A stretch of DNA of 23,480 bases, from assembly GCA_027294925.1 (NCBI GenBank), contig JAPULM010000314.1, positions 1 to 23,480 on the forward strand, given 5' to 3'. The number at the start of each line of letters is the position of its first letter. Position 1 is the first letter of the stretch. The stretch comes from a bacterium (lineage in GTDB: Bacteria > Tectomicrobia > Entotheonellia > Entotheonellales > Entotheonellaceae). Under the pieces are notes generated by a model that had not been told where the DNA came from, did no database searches, and saw nothing but the letters and a program-made list of their open reading frames with translations. Positions 15,616 to 23,480 of this stretch are shown piece by piece. A program made the position numbers and the translations under genes.

Positions 15616-16486
15616 CACGAAACCTGGCAGTCAGCGGCGCATAGGTGTCAATGCGTCGGTCGCGTAGGAACGGCCAATTCTGGCGCATGTTGTCAATCGC
15701 AGATAAGTCACAGGTTGCGAGCAGGGTGGTGGCTTCGTCGTGCGGCGCCCTGGCAATGACTTGACCGTAGGGATTGGCGACAAACGAAGCACCCCAAAAC
15801 CGTACCTCGCCTTCTTGACCGACCCGATTTACAACTGCCACGAAGACGCCATTGGTGATGGCATGACTGCGTTGTACGGTTTCCCAGGCATTGTATTGAG
15901 CTTGGGCGCCATCATCGGGTTCGTCGTCATGCCAACCAATGGCGCTGGGATAGAAAATAATCTGGGCGCCACCCAAGGTGGTCAAGCGAGCTGCTTCAGG
16001 AAACCATTGATCCCAACAGATGAGGACACCGATTTTGGCATAGCGGGTGGTGAAAGATAAATATCCACGGTCGCCGGGCGTAAAGTAATATTTTTCATAA
16101 TAACCCGGGTCGTCTGGGATGTGCATCTTGCGGTACACTCCGAGCTGGGCACCATCGGCGTCGAAGATGACGGCGCTGTTGTGGTAAAGACCCTGGGTGC
16201 GTTGTTCAAAGATGGGTGCAATCAATACAATGTTCAATTTCGCTGCCAGTTTGCTTAATTTTTCGCTACTTGGGCCCGGTATTGGCTCAGCTAGACGAAA
16301 GGGCGCCGTATCCTCGCTCTGACAAAAATAAGGTGAATGAAATAGTTCTTGTAAACAGACGATCTGAGCCCCCTGAGCGGCTGCCTGGCGGATATGGTCT
16401 GTGGCGCGTTCCATATTGAGCCGAGGTTGGGCACAGCTCTGCATCTGGACAAGCGCGATGGTGACAGGGTGGGTGTGGGCAGACAC
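15602..16486 (-). CDS. aguB: N-carbamoylputrescine amidase
   Basis: A nitrilase-superfamily enzyme that hydrolyses N-carbamoylputrescine to putrescine, ammonia and CO2. The catalytic triad is visible: Glu47 in LQELF, Lys120 in YRKMHIPDD and Cys157 in LICWDQWFPE. The segments CLQELFHSPYFCQ, PDDPGYYEKYYFTPGD and FYPSAIGW are typical of the AguB branch. At 294 residues it has the normal length. The start is GTG 16486, with GGAGA eight bases upstream; the nearby ATG codons upstream are out of frame. It is the first gene of the aguB-aguA operon, and its promoter should lie in 16487-16691, opposite the thioredoxin/NHL gene. Both substrate steps are encoded here; arginine decarboxylase, which makes agmatine, is not in the window. 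Confidence 0.95.
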   Translation of the reverse strand: MSAHTHPVTIALVQMQSCAQPRLNMERATDHIRQAAAQGAQIVCLQELFHSPYFCQSEDTAPFRLAEPIPGPSSEKLSKLAAKLNIVLIAPIFEQRTQGLYHNSAVIFDADGAQLGVYRKMHIPDDPGYYEKYYFTPGDRGYLSFTTRYAKIGVLICWDQWFPEAARLTTLGGAQIIFYPSAIGWHDDEPDDGAQAQYNAWETVQRSHAITNGVFVAVVNRVGQEGEVRFWGASFVANPYGQVIARAPHDEATTLLATCDLSAIDNMRQNWPFLRDRRIDTYAPLTARFRDDTC

Positions 16487-16700
16487 GGTGACATCTCCAT
16501 TGTTTTATGGCCGAGGCCGTAGAAGTCTGGCAGCAGTATAGCAATAGATAACATGATGACGCTAGTCCTGAGGCGCGCCATTGCCCAACCAGCTTGGCGT
16601 CTATAGTCGCTTGATTCTAAAGGTGATCAGGCCTTCGGAAGGGTCCAAATGCTGCCGACCGGGGGCAATTTGTTGATGCCTAAGGGGATAATTGACTTGT

Positions 16701-16729
16701 TTGCTTGCTTTAGGTTCCTTTGCTACAAT
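16701..16729 (+). promoter_or_regulatory. Sigma-70 promoter of the thioredoxin/NHL gene, probably giving a leaderless mRNA
   Basis: TTGCTT (16701-16706) and TACAAT (16724-16729) are separated by 17 bases; the -10 has five of six consensus matches. The ATG at 16737 follows the -10 by only seven bases, at the expected transcription start, and no ribosome binding site is present in between. An earlier TTGACT at 16692 is too far from this -10 (26 bases). Confidence 0.5.
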
Positions 16730-16736
16730 CGCCTGT

Positions 16737-18725
16737 ATGGGAAAATCTCTCTTCTTCATCTTTGCGAAAATAGTCCTTGTGCTCACCTGCCTGGCCACCG
16801 CTAGCGGACAAACCGAACGTCGGTCTGTCGTTCTGGCGCCGGAATTTCCTGTTGGCTTGCATTGGTTGAATATCGACCGACCGCTTACCCTTAAAGGGTT
16901 ACGAGGCAAGATCGTATTGCTCGATTTTTGGACCTATGGCTGCATTAACTGTCTACACATCTTGCCTGATCTACACTATTTGGCAACCCGCTATGCCCGG
17001 CAGTTGGTTGTTATAAGCGTCCATTCAGCCAAATACGACAATGAAGCACTGTTGCGTAATATTCGGCAGGCGACTCAGCGCTATGGCATAACGCATCCGG
17101 TGGTGCACGACGAGGGCTATCAAATCTGGAAGGCCTATAAGGTATCGGGTTGGCCGACGCAAATTCTCATCGACCCGGAAGGACGCCAGCTACAGGGTTT
17201 TGCGGGGGAAAATCACCTTGACCGCATTGATCGTCTGATCGCCGCCACGGTCGCCCTGCACCGCCGTAAGGGCACCATGCGCGAGTCGGAATTTCGGCCG
17301 CAGGTAGCCGCTCAAGATGCGCCTTCAACCGCGCTACGGTATCCCGGCAAGGTCCTGGCTGATGCCAACTCGTCACGCTTGTTTATTGCCGATACCAACC
17401 ATCATCGCCTCGTCGTGACTGACTTGCAAGGAAATCTTCAGGACATTGTCGGGCGCGGTGTTCCTGGTGCTGAAGATGGGGCAATGGAGACGGCTTCGTT
17501 TCGAATGCCGCAGGGCATGGCCCTAGACGGCTCCATGTTGTACGTGGCAGACACGGGCAATCATCTCATACGCCGTGTTAATCTACAAACTCGTCGCGTC
17601 GAAACCATTGCCGGCACGGGGACACAAGCCCGGGTCTTCAATGTCCCCGGTATGGGCCCTACGACCGCGCTCAATTCGCCATGGGATGTCTATCTACAGG
17701 GTACTGACTTGTATATTGCCATGGCGGGTATGCATCAAATTTGGCGTATGAGTTTAAAGACATACTATCTGGAACCGTTTTCCGGTAGTAGCCGGGAGGC
17801 TCTGGTGGACGATGACCATATGGATGCTGCCTTAGGGCAGCCCAGTGGACTGAGCGGCGATGCCAGATACCTATACGTGGCAGACAGTGAGGTGAATGCT
17901 GTGCGTGCGGCTGATTTGTCGCCTGACGGTAGGCTGACGACGCTGGTCGGGGGCGGCTTGTTTAGCTTTGGGGATATGGATGGCCTTGGCAAGGCCGTAC
18001 GTTTACAGCACCCCCTTGGGGTCGCCTATCATGATGGGGCGCTCTATATCGCCGACACCTACAATCATAAAGTGAAGCGACTTGATCTACATCATCATAG
18101 CGTGCGCACAGTGGCCGGCGGTAAGGACGCGGGGTATCGTGATGGGATGGCGATGCAGGCGCAATTTTATGAGCCGGGCGGCCTTAGCGCCGCCGCGGGA
18201 CGACTGTACATTGCGGACACCAACAACCATGCGGTACGCATCCTCGACCTCGCCACCAATCGGGTGACCACGCTGCGAATTCCGGGGCTTACGCCACCAA
18301 ATGCCAATGACGTACAAACGGCGCAATCTAAGCCGGTGGCGCCGATACAATTAGCTGAGCAGGTGTTGTCGGCCAATCGATCTGCCACGTTGAGAATTTT
18401 GCTTGCCGTACCGGCCGAGTGGAAAATCAATGCAGCTGCGCCGGCTAATCTCGTTATCGGTAGCCAGGGCGACGCGGTTCAGGTGCAGGCCTACGATGTC
18501 AAGCGTAGGCTGCATCCATTGACGGCGGAGACAGTTGTGCCATTCCGGATTGCTGCAGCGGGTACTCAGGCGGTGCTGCGTGTTGCGCTCACATTTGTTG
18601 TATGTCGAATAGATAACCAAGGTATTTGTGCCTTGCAGGACGTGGCCTGGGAAGTCCCGGTGCATAGCCAGACCCGTGTCATGCAGTCTGAGGTCGTGCT
18701 GTCGTATACGGTGGTGCCATTCTAA
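16737..18725 (+). CDS. Secreted thioredoxin-like/NHL-repeat protein (NHLRC2-like)
   Basis: A 662-residue exported protein in three parts. First comes an N-terminal signal peptide (about 1-24, ending LATASG). Next is a TlpA-like thioredoxin domain with the active-site WTYGCINC (Cys 69 and 72), followed by VSGWPTQILIDPEG. The middle is an NHL beta-propeller, with repeated segments such as LFIADTNHHRLV, LYVADTGNHLIRRV, LYIADTYNHKVKRL and LYIADTNNHAVRIL. The last 140 residues are a beta-rich domain containing a cysteine pair (VVCRIDNQGIC), similar to DsbD/NHLRC2 C-terminal parts. The CINC motif and domain order match NHLRC2-type proteins. It probably acts as a periplasmic disulfide reductase or redox protein; the target is unknown. 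ATG 16737 is chosen over TTG 16692 because the promoter -10 falls between them. It is transcribed alone. Confidence 0.92.
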   Translation: MGKSLFFIFAKIVLVLTCLATASGQTERRSVVLAPEFPVGLHWLNIDRPLTLKGLRGKIVLLDFWTYGCINCLHILPDLHYLATRYARQLVVISVHSAKYDNEALLRNIRQATQRYGITHPVVHDEGYQIWKAYKVSGWPTQILIDPEGRQLQGFAGENHLDRIDRLIAATVALHRRKGTMRESEFRPQVAAQDAPSTALRYPGKVLADANSSRLFIADTNHHRLVVTDLQGNLQDIVGRGVPGAEDGAMETASFRMPQGMALDGSMLYVADTGNHLIRRVNLQTRRVETIAGTGTQARVFNVPGMGPTTALNSPWDVYLQGTDLYIAMAGMHQIWRMSLKTYYLEPFSGSSREALVDDDHMDAALGQPSGLSGDARYLYVADSEVNAVRAADLSPDGRLTTLVGGGLFSFGDMDGLGKAVRLQHPLGVAYHDGALYIADTYNHKVKRLDLHHHSVRTVAGGKDAGYRDGMAMQAQFYEPGGLSAAAGRLYIADTNNHAVRILDLATNRVTTLRIPGLTPPNANDVQTAQSKPVAPIQLAEQVLSANRSATLRILLAVPAEWKINAAAPANLVIGSQGDAVQVQAYDVKRRLHPLTAETVVPFRIAAAGTQAVLRVALTFVVCRIDNQGICALQDVAWEVPVHSQTRVMQSEVVLSYTVVPF

Positions 18726-18782
18726 GTAACCAGCATAAACGCTTGCACGCCGCACGCCGCATTAGCCTGTCTCCGTCTAGGG

Positions 18783-19406
18783 TTATGGTTTGCAGGAACG
18801 ATTTCGATAGAGCGACTGATCGACTGCCGTAAGCAAGCGCTGCAGGTCCAAACGATGAGCTAAGAAACGATTAACTGCCTGAGCGCAGGCGACAGGGTTC
18901 GCCATTGCGTCGTTATAATCCACGTAGAGGACATCCATGTTATTCTGCTGTGCAAGCCAGGCTCTAATGTCGTGCAGATGCCGGGTGAATATTTGAGCCA
19001 TATCGGCCTCGGCCTCATCGGCATCGGCCTCGGTTTGATCAATCTTATTCCGATGTTGCAGCATGAGACGTTGTGAGGCCAAGATTTCTTGTAAATCACG
19101 CTGCATAAAAATGATTTTATATGACTTGTCCAGCGGTAGGTCGACCAATAGCAATGAAATCACCTTGCATGCTTTACCCAACGCCGAATCGAGAGCTGAC
19201 GGGTCGTGTTTAAGCGTTTTGACGCTTGCGAATTCATAATACCCTTTAGGATTGTCCGAATCTGCCTGACGGACGTTGTCAGTCATCACTTGCATGCCGC
19301 CGGCATGCAGCATTTGCATCATCATTGAGGTGCCGGAGCGAGGCAAGCCGGATACGATTGTGATGTCGGTAGGGGCGGGTGACCGACGAAACCACCGTTG
19401 CCACAT
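18783..19406 (-). CDS. Sulfotransferase-family P-loop protein
   Basis: This 207-residue protein has the 5'-phosphosulfate-binding loop LPRSGTS (21-27) of PAPS-dependent sulfotransferases, preceded by a strand (ITIVSG). Further on, IIFMQRDLQEILASQ resembles the 3'-phosphate region FMxRDPxEVxxS of the family. Its length is short compared with usual sulfotransferases (250-330 residues), so it may be a minimal or specialised member. The central acidic stretch (EADADEAEAD) is encoded by a hexanucleotide-like repeat. GGAG lies seven bases before the ATG. It converges with the thioredoxin/NHL gene. The substrate is not predictable. PAPS-making genes are not in the window. Confidence 0.8.
   Translation of the reverse strand: MWQRWFRRSPAPTDITIVSGLPRSGTSMMMQMLHAGGMQVMTDNVRQADSDNPKGYYEFASVKTLKHDPSALDSALGKACKVISLLLVDLPLDKSYKIIFMQRDLQEILASQRLMLQHRNKIDQTEADADEAEADMAQIFTRHLHDIRAWLAQQNNMDVLYVDYNDAMANPVACAQAVNRFLAHRLDLQRLLTAVDQSLYRNRSCKP
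19003..19034. repeat. Hexanucleotide-like tandem repeat inside the sulfotransferase gene
   Basis: On the plus strand the stretch consists of imperfect TCGGCC/TCGGCA units separated by CTCA-type steps (about five units). In the protein it gives the acidic run EADADEAEAD. Because the unit is a multiple of three, copy changes would not break the frame. Confidence 0.55.
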
Positions 19407-19731
19407 TGGAAAACTCCGGGTTTACAAGTAAATCATAGCCCAACACGGGTCGTTTACCTGGACGCATGCTAGACGAGAAGATATCTGGTTCGAGGGTAGT
19501 TGGTTGGCGTCTGCTCGCAATTCGTCTTGCGCCTCCTCGGGTGTACGTAGGTTGGCATTTTCTGGCTAATTTGGTGAGCGCTTATCTGCTTGACAAACCA
19601 TAAACGGATGGTAACACTGTCAACGAGGCTAAAAGGAATACCTCTGCCACAGGTTCAATTTAATCCTATAGAATTTTTTGTAAACTCAGCAAGTTTTTTC
19701 GAACCATCACTTGTGTTGCATCAAGGAGCCT
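19407..19731. other. Intergenic region between the sulfotransferase and Lon-type protease genes
   Basis: This 325-base region separates two divergent genes. Seen directly: the ribosome binding site for the minus gene (GGAG, 19414-19417), a nested inverted repeat at 19590-19623, and an AAGGAG (19723-19728) three bases before the ATG of the protease gene. From 19421 to 19589 I recognise nothing. A TTG start at 19711 for the protease was rejected in favour of the ATG. Confidence 0.5.
19590..19623. promoter_or_regulatory. Nested inverted repeat upstream of the Lon-type protease gene
   Basis: TTGACA (19590-19595) and TGTCAA (19618-19623) form an outer pair. Inside them, ACCAT (19597-19601) and ATGGT (19608-19612) form an inner pair around AAACGG. 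The left TTGACA is also a perfect -35 hexamer; TAACAC at 19612-19617, 16 bases on, is a poor -10. The layout fits an operator overlapping a promoter or an RNA hairpin, but neither is proved. Confidence 0.4.
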
Positions 19732-22212
19732 ATGAGCTTTTTCGAGATTTCGGTTGAACAGCTAAGTTGGCGATGTGATCCCGAGTGTTTGGGGTTCTTC
19801 AGCACCGATATGATTGCCCCTCTAGACAGTCTTATTGGGCAAGAACGCGCCCTGAAGGCGTTTAGAATGGGTATCGACATGCAGCACGCCGGCTACAACG
19901 TTTTCGTTAGCGGTATAACGGGGGTCGGCAAGGCAACCTTGGTGCGGCGCTTGTTGGCGGATAAGCAGGGCGAAGGTGTCGTGCCGCCGGATATGTGCTA
20001 CGTCTTTGGTTTCCACAGTCCCGAGCAACCGCAACTGCTTAGCCTGTCGCCGGGCCAGGGGCGCAAGCTGAAAAAAGGCATGGAGGACCTTATCACCAAC
20101 CTCAAGCGCGACATCCCGCGTGCCTATGCCAGTCAACGTTTCCAACATCGTATACAGACGTATGAACAACAGGCCAAACGCCGTGAACAGCGATTGTTGC
20201 ATCAGTTTGAAGGCCGTTTAAGTCCGTATTTTGGCTTCCTCGCACAGGAGCCCGATGCAGCCCAAAAGCATGCGATAGCACCGATTATCGATGGCCAACT
20301 CACCCCCATCGAAGTCCTTGCAGAACGCGTCGACGAAGGGCAATTTCCCGGCGCGCAGTATCAACCGCTAGATGAGCGGTTGAAGGCCTTCAATGAGGCG
20401 TTTGACGATGTGCATGCGGATATAAAGCGTATACAATACGAAGCGGAGGAGGCGATTCGTCGCTTGCGTCGTGCACTTATACGGCCTGTTATCCAGCAAG
20501 CCGTTGCCGATCTTGGCGGGCTATTCGACGCTGCGCCGACGCTACAATATTTACAGGAAGTTGAAAGCGCCCTGTATGAGGATATCGATCGTTTTCGTGA
20601 ACCTCTACCTGTCGAACACGATGCTGCGCCAATGCCGCACCCACCGATGCCCGGGTATGATGAAGATCTATTTCACGAATATCAAGTCAACATCATTGTG
20701 GATCAGACGGACGCTAATGGGGTTCCGGTTATTTTTGAGACCTCACCGACCTTTAAGAATCTGTTTGGCACCATTGAACCGATGTTGGAGTATGGTGGGA
20801 TTGTGCGCAACGATTATACCGGTATCCGTGCTGGGGCGATTCATCGCGCCAATGGTGGTTATCTGGTTTTCGACGCCCGTGAAGCATTGGTCGAACCGAT
20901 GATCTGGTCGACCTTAAAGCGGATTTTACGCTACGGTCAAGCCGATTTTCAGGTATATGATCAACATACTCAGGTGCCCAGTACGGTCTTGAAACCGCAA
21001 TCGGTACCGTGCAATGTCAAAGTCATCATGATCGGTGATGAAGATGTGTACGATTCACTGGTGGCTGAAGATGAAATGTTTAAGCGCTTGTTCAAGGTAA
21101 AAGCGGCCTTTGATACAACCATGCCGCGCCTGCAAGATACGATTACCCAGTACGCCGGCTATATTCGCCGGGTATGCCAGGAGGCGTCGCTACGCTGCTT
21201 CGATGCTGAGGCGGTGGCGGCAGTCATTGAATTTAGTGTACGTATGGCTGGTCGTCGGAACAAGTTGAGCGCTAGCCTTGGCCGCATTGCTGATATGCTT
21301 AAGGAGGCAGATTATTGGGCTGGGCAGTACCGTCAATCGACGGTGACGCGTGAGGTCGTACAACAGGCTATCCGGGAAGGCGCCAGACGTGTAAATCTGC
21401 TCGAAGACAAACTGCAGGAAATGATTGCCGATGGCCTCTTACTGATTACCACACACGGTGCAGTAGTGGGGCAGGTTAATGGTCTGTCCGTATACGAGCT
21501 TGAAGAAGACTATCAGTTTGGCTGCCCAATACGTATTACGGCCGAGACTTCCATGGGCGATGCTGGCGTTGTCAATATTGAACGTGAGGTTGAATTAGAT
21601 GACGCCACGCATAATAAAGGCGTGTTGATTCTGAGTGGCTATCTGCGTCGAACCTTTGCGCAAGACAAACCGTTGGTGTTGAGCGCCAGCCTCTGCGTTG
21701 AGCAGTCATATGAGGGGATCATTGGCGATAGCGCCTCAGCGGCGGAGATCTATGCCTTGCTGTCAAGTTTGGCTGGATTGCCGGTTCAACAAGGGATTGC
21801 GGTGACCGGTTCAGTAAACCAAAAAGGGGAGCTACAGCCGATCAGCGGCATTAATGAGAAAATTGAGGGTTTTTTCGATGTGTGTCGTTTGCAGGGCTTG
21901 AGCGGGCACCAGGGGGTTATGTTACCGCCACAGAATATTGACGACCTGATGTTGCGTGACGATGTGGTGGAAGCCGTAAAAGCCGGTCAGTTCCGTCTCT
22001 ATGCCGTGCCTCACATTAACGATGGTCTAGCCATTCTGACCGGCGTGCAGGCTGGTGCAGCGCAGCCTGATGGCGGCTACCCGCCCGATACAGTGAATGG
22101 CCGGGTAAATGCGAAACTGGGTTACTTTGTCGAGCAGTGGTCGGCTTTGCGGCACGGTGCTGCAGTCCACAGCGAGGTTGCCGACCTGTTGCACAGTATG
22201 CCCAAACCCTAG
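19732..22212 (+). CDS. LonB-type AAA+ ATP-dependent protease
   Basis: An 826-residue Lon-family protease of the LonB-like/AAA_32 type (COG1067-like). The N-terminal part has a P-loop, GITGVGKA (about 61-68; Ala replaces the usual Ser/Thr, though Thr follows). Then come a long inserted helical region with charged, coiled-coil-like segments (about 120-260) and the Walker B strand GGYLVFDA (about 375-382). The C-terminal Lon protease domain has the catalytic dyad: Ser667 in GDSASAAE and Lys710 in GINEKIEG. Its substrate is unknown; the fold acts on folded or tagged proteins in the cytoplasm. ATG 19732 has AAGGAG three bases upstream; a TTG at 19711 would add seven residues. It is convergent with the PilX-like gene (34 bases). 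The nested repeat and possible promoter lie about 110 bases upstream. Confidence 0.93.
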   Translation: MSFFEISVEQLSWRCDPECLGFFSTDMIAPLDSLIGQERALKAFRMGIDMQHAGYNVFVSGITGVGKATLVRRLLADKQGEGVVPPDMCYVFGFHSPEQPQLLSLSPGQGRKLKKGMEDLITNLKRDIPRAYASQRFQHRIQTYEQQAKRREQRLLHQFEGRLSPYFGFLAQEPDAAQKHAIAPIIDGQLTPIEVLAERVDEGQFPGAQYQPLDERLKAFNEAFDDVHADIKRIQYEAEEAIRRLRRALIRPVIQQAVADLGGLFDAAPTLQYLQEVESALYEDIDRFREPLPVEHDAAPMPHPPMPGYDEDLFHEYQVNIIVDQTDANGVPVIFETSPTFKNLFGTIEPMLEYGGIVRNDYTGIRAGAIHRANGGYLVFDAREALVEPMIWSTLKRILRYGQADFQVYDQHTQVPSTVLKPQSVPCNVKVIMIGDEDVYDSLVAEDEMFKRLFKVKAAFDTTMPRLQDTITQYAGYIRRVCQEASLRCFDAEAVAAVIEFSVRMAGRRNKLSASLGRIADMLKEADYWAGQYRQSTVTREVVQQAIREGARRVNLLEDKLQEMIADGLLLITTHGAVVGQVNGLSVYELEEDYQFGCPIRITAETSMGDAGVVNIEREVELDDATHNKGVLILSGYLRRTFAQDKPLVLSASLCVEQSYEGIIGDSASAAEIYALLSSLAGLPVQQGIAVTGSVNQKGELQPISGINEKIEGFFDVCRLQGLSGHQGVMLPPQNIDDLMLRDDVVEAVKAGQFRLYAVPHINDGLAILTGVQAGAAQPDGGYPPDTVNGRVNAKLGYFVEQWSALRHGAAVHSEVADLLHSMPKP

Positions 22213-22246
22213 CGTCTTAGAGGTGCGACGTTCACAAGTCGAAGCT

Positions 22247-23410
22247 TTAATACGTTTCTTTCCAACTCTCGACCGATAGTGATTGATAACTTAAGGCTCG
22301 ATCAATTGAGCAACTATCGTATCTAACATCAATGCTTCCACTGACCACTGTGTTGCCTTGCGTCAGGATGGCACCCCTAATGTTGATATTGTTGCCACCG
22401 CCATTTAAGGTCAAATGGCCGCTAACCAAAACAAGGCCATTCCATTCAAAACTACCGCCTAAGGTGAGGTCGCCTTTAACCAAAAGGATGCCATAGCCCA
22501 TCACATTGAGAAGGTGAAGGCCCAGTTGATTGGTTGGGTTTGTGGTGTCGGAATAGACGCTGACGTAATCAGTGGGCGTGCCAAAAGAGACCCCGATTTG
22601 ATCATTGCTGAGGATGGTCAAACTTGCGGCGCCCGCTTTTAAACGCTTCAGGTGAGCAACGATATCAATGTCGTGCGGACCTTGCTGCGGCTGCGCCGGG
22701 TTACCCAGAAGGGTTGTCTGCGCTTGGTGCGTGGTAAGCGCCGGGGCCAGGGTATAAACCGGTGGTTTAGCAACAGCCTGTAAACAGTTGTCATAGCCGT
22801 CAATTCGTAGACCCGCTGCACCGTCTAAGGTGACCTGATCTTTGGCATAGATGGCCGCTTCTATGGCCGGACCTGGCCGGCGTATCACCTCGTTTTCGAT
22901 GATTCGTTGTGCCCCGTTGGATAGCGTGGCTACCGCAGTCAGGGTTATTCGCCCATTGCTATCGACAGGGTTTCCACGCTGCTCAGCCCTATCGTTACTG
23001 AGATAGACAATGTAAGCGCCACTCGCATTGCCGAGGGGCGAGGCGGTTAAGGGGATGAGTGGTACGTCGTCTGTGCCACGCACAAAGCCGTCGAGGACCC
23101 CGTTGGGGCCGACAGCCTTCAGAAGCTCGTCGGTAAACGATGCAGGGTCTTCACTTGCTGCATTTTGAGTCCGTAGGACTTCTCTGGCGTGCTCAACGCC
23201 AGCTTCGGCAAGGTGTAACATTGCCGTACCGTTACGATGATTGGTGGTTATCAGAAATTCAATCTGCGTGTTTGAAATGGCTGCAAGCCCCAGTAAGGTC
23301 AATACGGTTAACAATAAAAGAGAGGTAATCAGGGCGGCGCCTGATAGATTCTGCGATGCTGCACATTGCCGGAGCAAAGCGTTAGGCGATTGCCGGTTTT
23401 TGCATGTCAT
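22247..23410 (-). CDS. PilX-type pilus assembly protein
   Basis: A 387-residue protein with a PilX N-terminal signature: a short basic lead, then the hydrophobic helix GAALITSLLLLTVLTLLGLAAI, and HLAEAGVEHAREVLR where PilX proteins have a conserved AEAG segment. The remainder is much longer than typical PilX (about 170-200 residues). Its C-terminus is Gly/Asn-rich (LTLGGSFEWNGLVLVSGHLTLNGGG and similar), suggesting a beta-helix domain. PilX-like proteins are minor components of type IV pilus assembly and lie in operons with PilW and PilV. ATG 23410 is preferred, as AAGAG lies eight bases upstream; a TTG at 23443 would add 11 residues. The gene is at the end of a minus-strand operon coming from beyond the right edge. 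Confidence 0.8.
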   Translation of the reverse strand: MTCKNRQSPNALLRQCAASQNLSGAALITSLLLLTVLTLLGLAAISNTQIEFLITTNHRNGTAMLHLAEAGVEHAREVLRTQNAASEDPASFTDELLKAVGPNGVLDGFVRGTDDVPLIPLTASPLGNASGAYIVYLSNDRAEQRGNPVDSNGRITLTAVATLSNGAQRIIENEVIRRPGPAIEAAIYAKDQVTLDGAAGLRIDGYDNCLQAVAKPPVYTLAPALTTHQAQTTLLGNPAQPQQGPHDIDIVAHLKRLKAGAASLTILSNDQIGVSFGTPTDYVSVYSDTTNPTNQLGLHLLNVMGYGILLVKGDLTLGGSFEWNGLVLVSGHLTLNGGGNNINIRGAILTQGNTVVSGSIDVRYDSCSIDRALSYQSLSVESWKETY

Positions 23411-23480
23411 AAGGTGTACTCTTGAAATTTTCAGTACCGGCAACGCCCAGGTTATTAGGCACGTTGAACAAATTCCTGAG
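23382..23480 (-). CDS. Possible end of an upstream pilin-operon gene (5' end outside window)
   Basis: A minus-strand frame entering from the right edge reads LRNLFNVPNNLGVAGTENF and continues to a TAA at 23384-23382, overlapping the start of the PilX-like gene by 29 bases. PilW proteins often end in a segment containing LRN, which suggests this could be its C-terminus. Another frame from the edge reads QEFVQRA and then two stop codons; it is the rival end of the upstream gene. Only about 33 codons are visible, so the call is tentative. Confidence 0.35.
   Translation of the reverse strand, partial: LRNLFNVPNNLGVAGTENFKSTPYDMQKPAIA

Noticed and set aside
16692..16736. TTG start 45 bases upstream of the thioredoxin/NHL ATG, and TTGACT at the same place as a -35.
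   Set aside because: The promoter -10 (16724-16729) lies between it and the ATG, and TTGACT is 26 bases from that -10, too far.
22213..22246. A possible terminator between the convergent protease and PilX-like genes.
   Set aside because: Only a weak GAC/GTC pairing is present and no U-rich tract follows; there is no convincing hairpin.
1..23480. tRNA, rRNA, CRISPR arrays, insertion sequences and integrase genes.
   Set aside because: None was seen on either strand; no cloverleaf, regular spaced repeats or transposase motifs stood out.

Overview
The window looks like the chromosome of a Gram-negative, hopanoid-producing bacterium, most likely a member of the Pseudomonadota. The grounds are a squalene-hopene cyclase operon, lipoproteins with lipoboxes, a very large AsmA/YhdP-type envelope protein and a PilX-type pilus assembly protein. 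Base composition is moderate, a little above half G+C by eye. I could not fix the genus or class. No tRNA, rRNA, CRISPR array, insertion sequence or integrase is visible, so this is a compact chromosomal region rather than an obvious mobile island.

Left part (1-3645, minus strand): a tight operon transcribed right to left, shc/hpnF - hpnG - hpnA, with gaps of 14 and 12 bases. It makes the hopane skeleton from squalene and processes the adenosylhopane intermediate. hpnA runs off the left edge. hpnH, which makes the HpnG substrate, is not in the window.

Positions 3646-7687: a 332-base divergent region, then on the plus strand a radical SAM protein with a C-terminal cysteine cluster and a metallophosphoesterase-like protein. 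That second protein has lost all the ligands of one metal site and kept those of the other. Two small minus-strand genes follow (a stand-alone Lrp/AsnC ligand-binding domain and a lipoprotein), then a plus-strand MobA/IspD-like nucleotidyltransferase. This block next to the hopanoid operon is the least explained part of the window and the best candidate for an undescribed pathway.

Positions 7688-16500: a TatD-family hydrolase, a cytochrome P450, a small lipoprotein, a 1306-residue YhdP/AsmA-like membrane-anchored protein, and the overlapping pair aguB-aguA, which converts agmatine to putrescine.

Positions 16501-23480: a secreted thioredoxin/NHL-repeat protein with a probable leaderless promoter, a small sulfotransferase-type P-loop protein with a hexanucleotide repeat, a LonB-type AAA+ protease behind a nested inverted repeat, and a PilX-like protein that probably ends a minor-pilin operon entering from the right edge. 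Many genes alternate in strand, so most are probably transcribed singly or in pairs. The clear operons are shc-hpnG-hpnA, the radical SAM/phosphoesterase pair and aguB-aguA.
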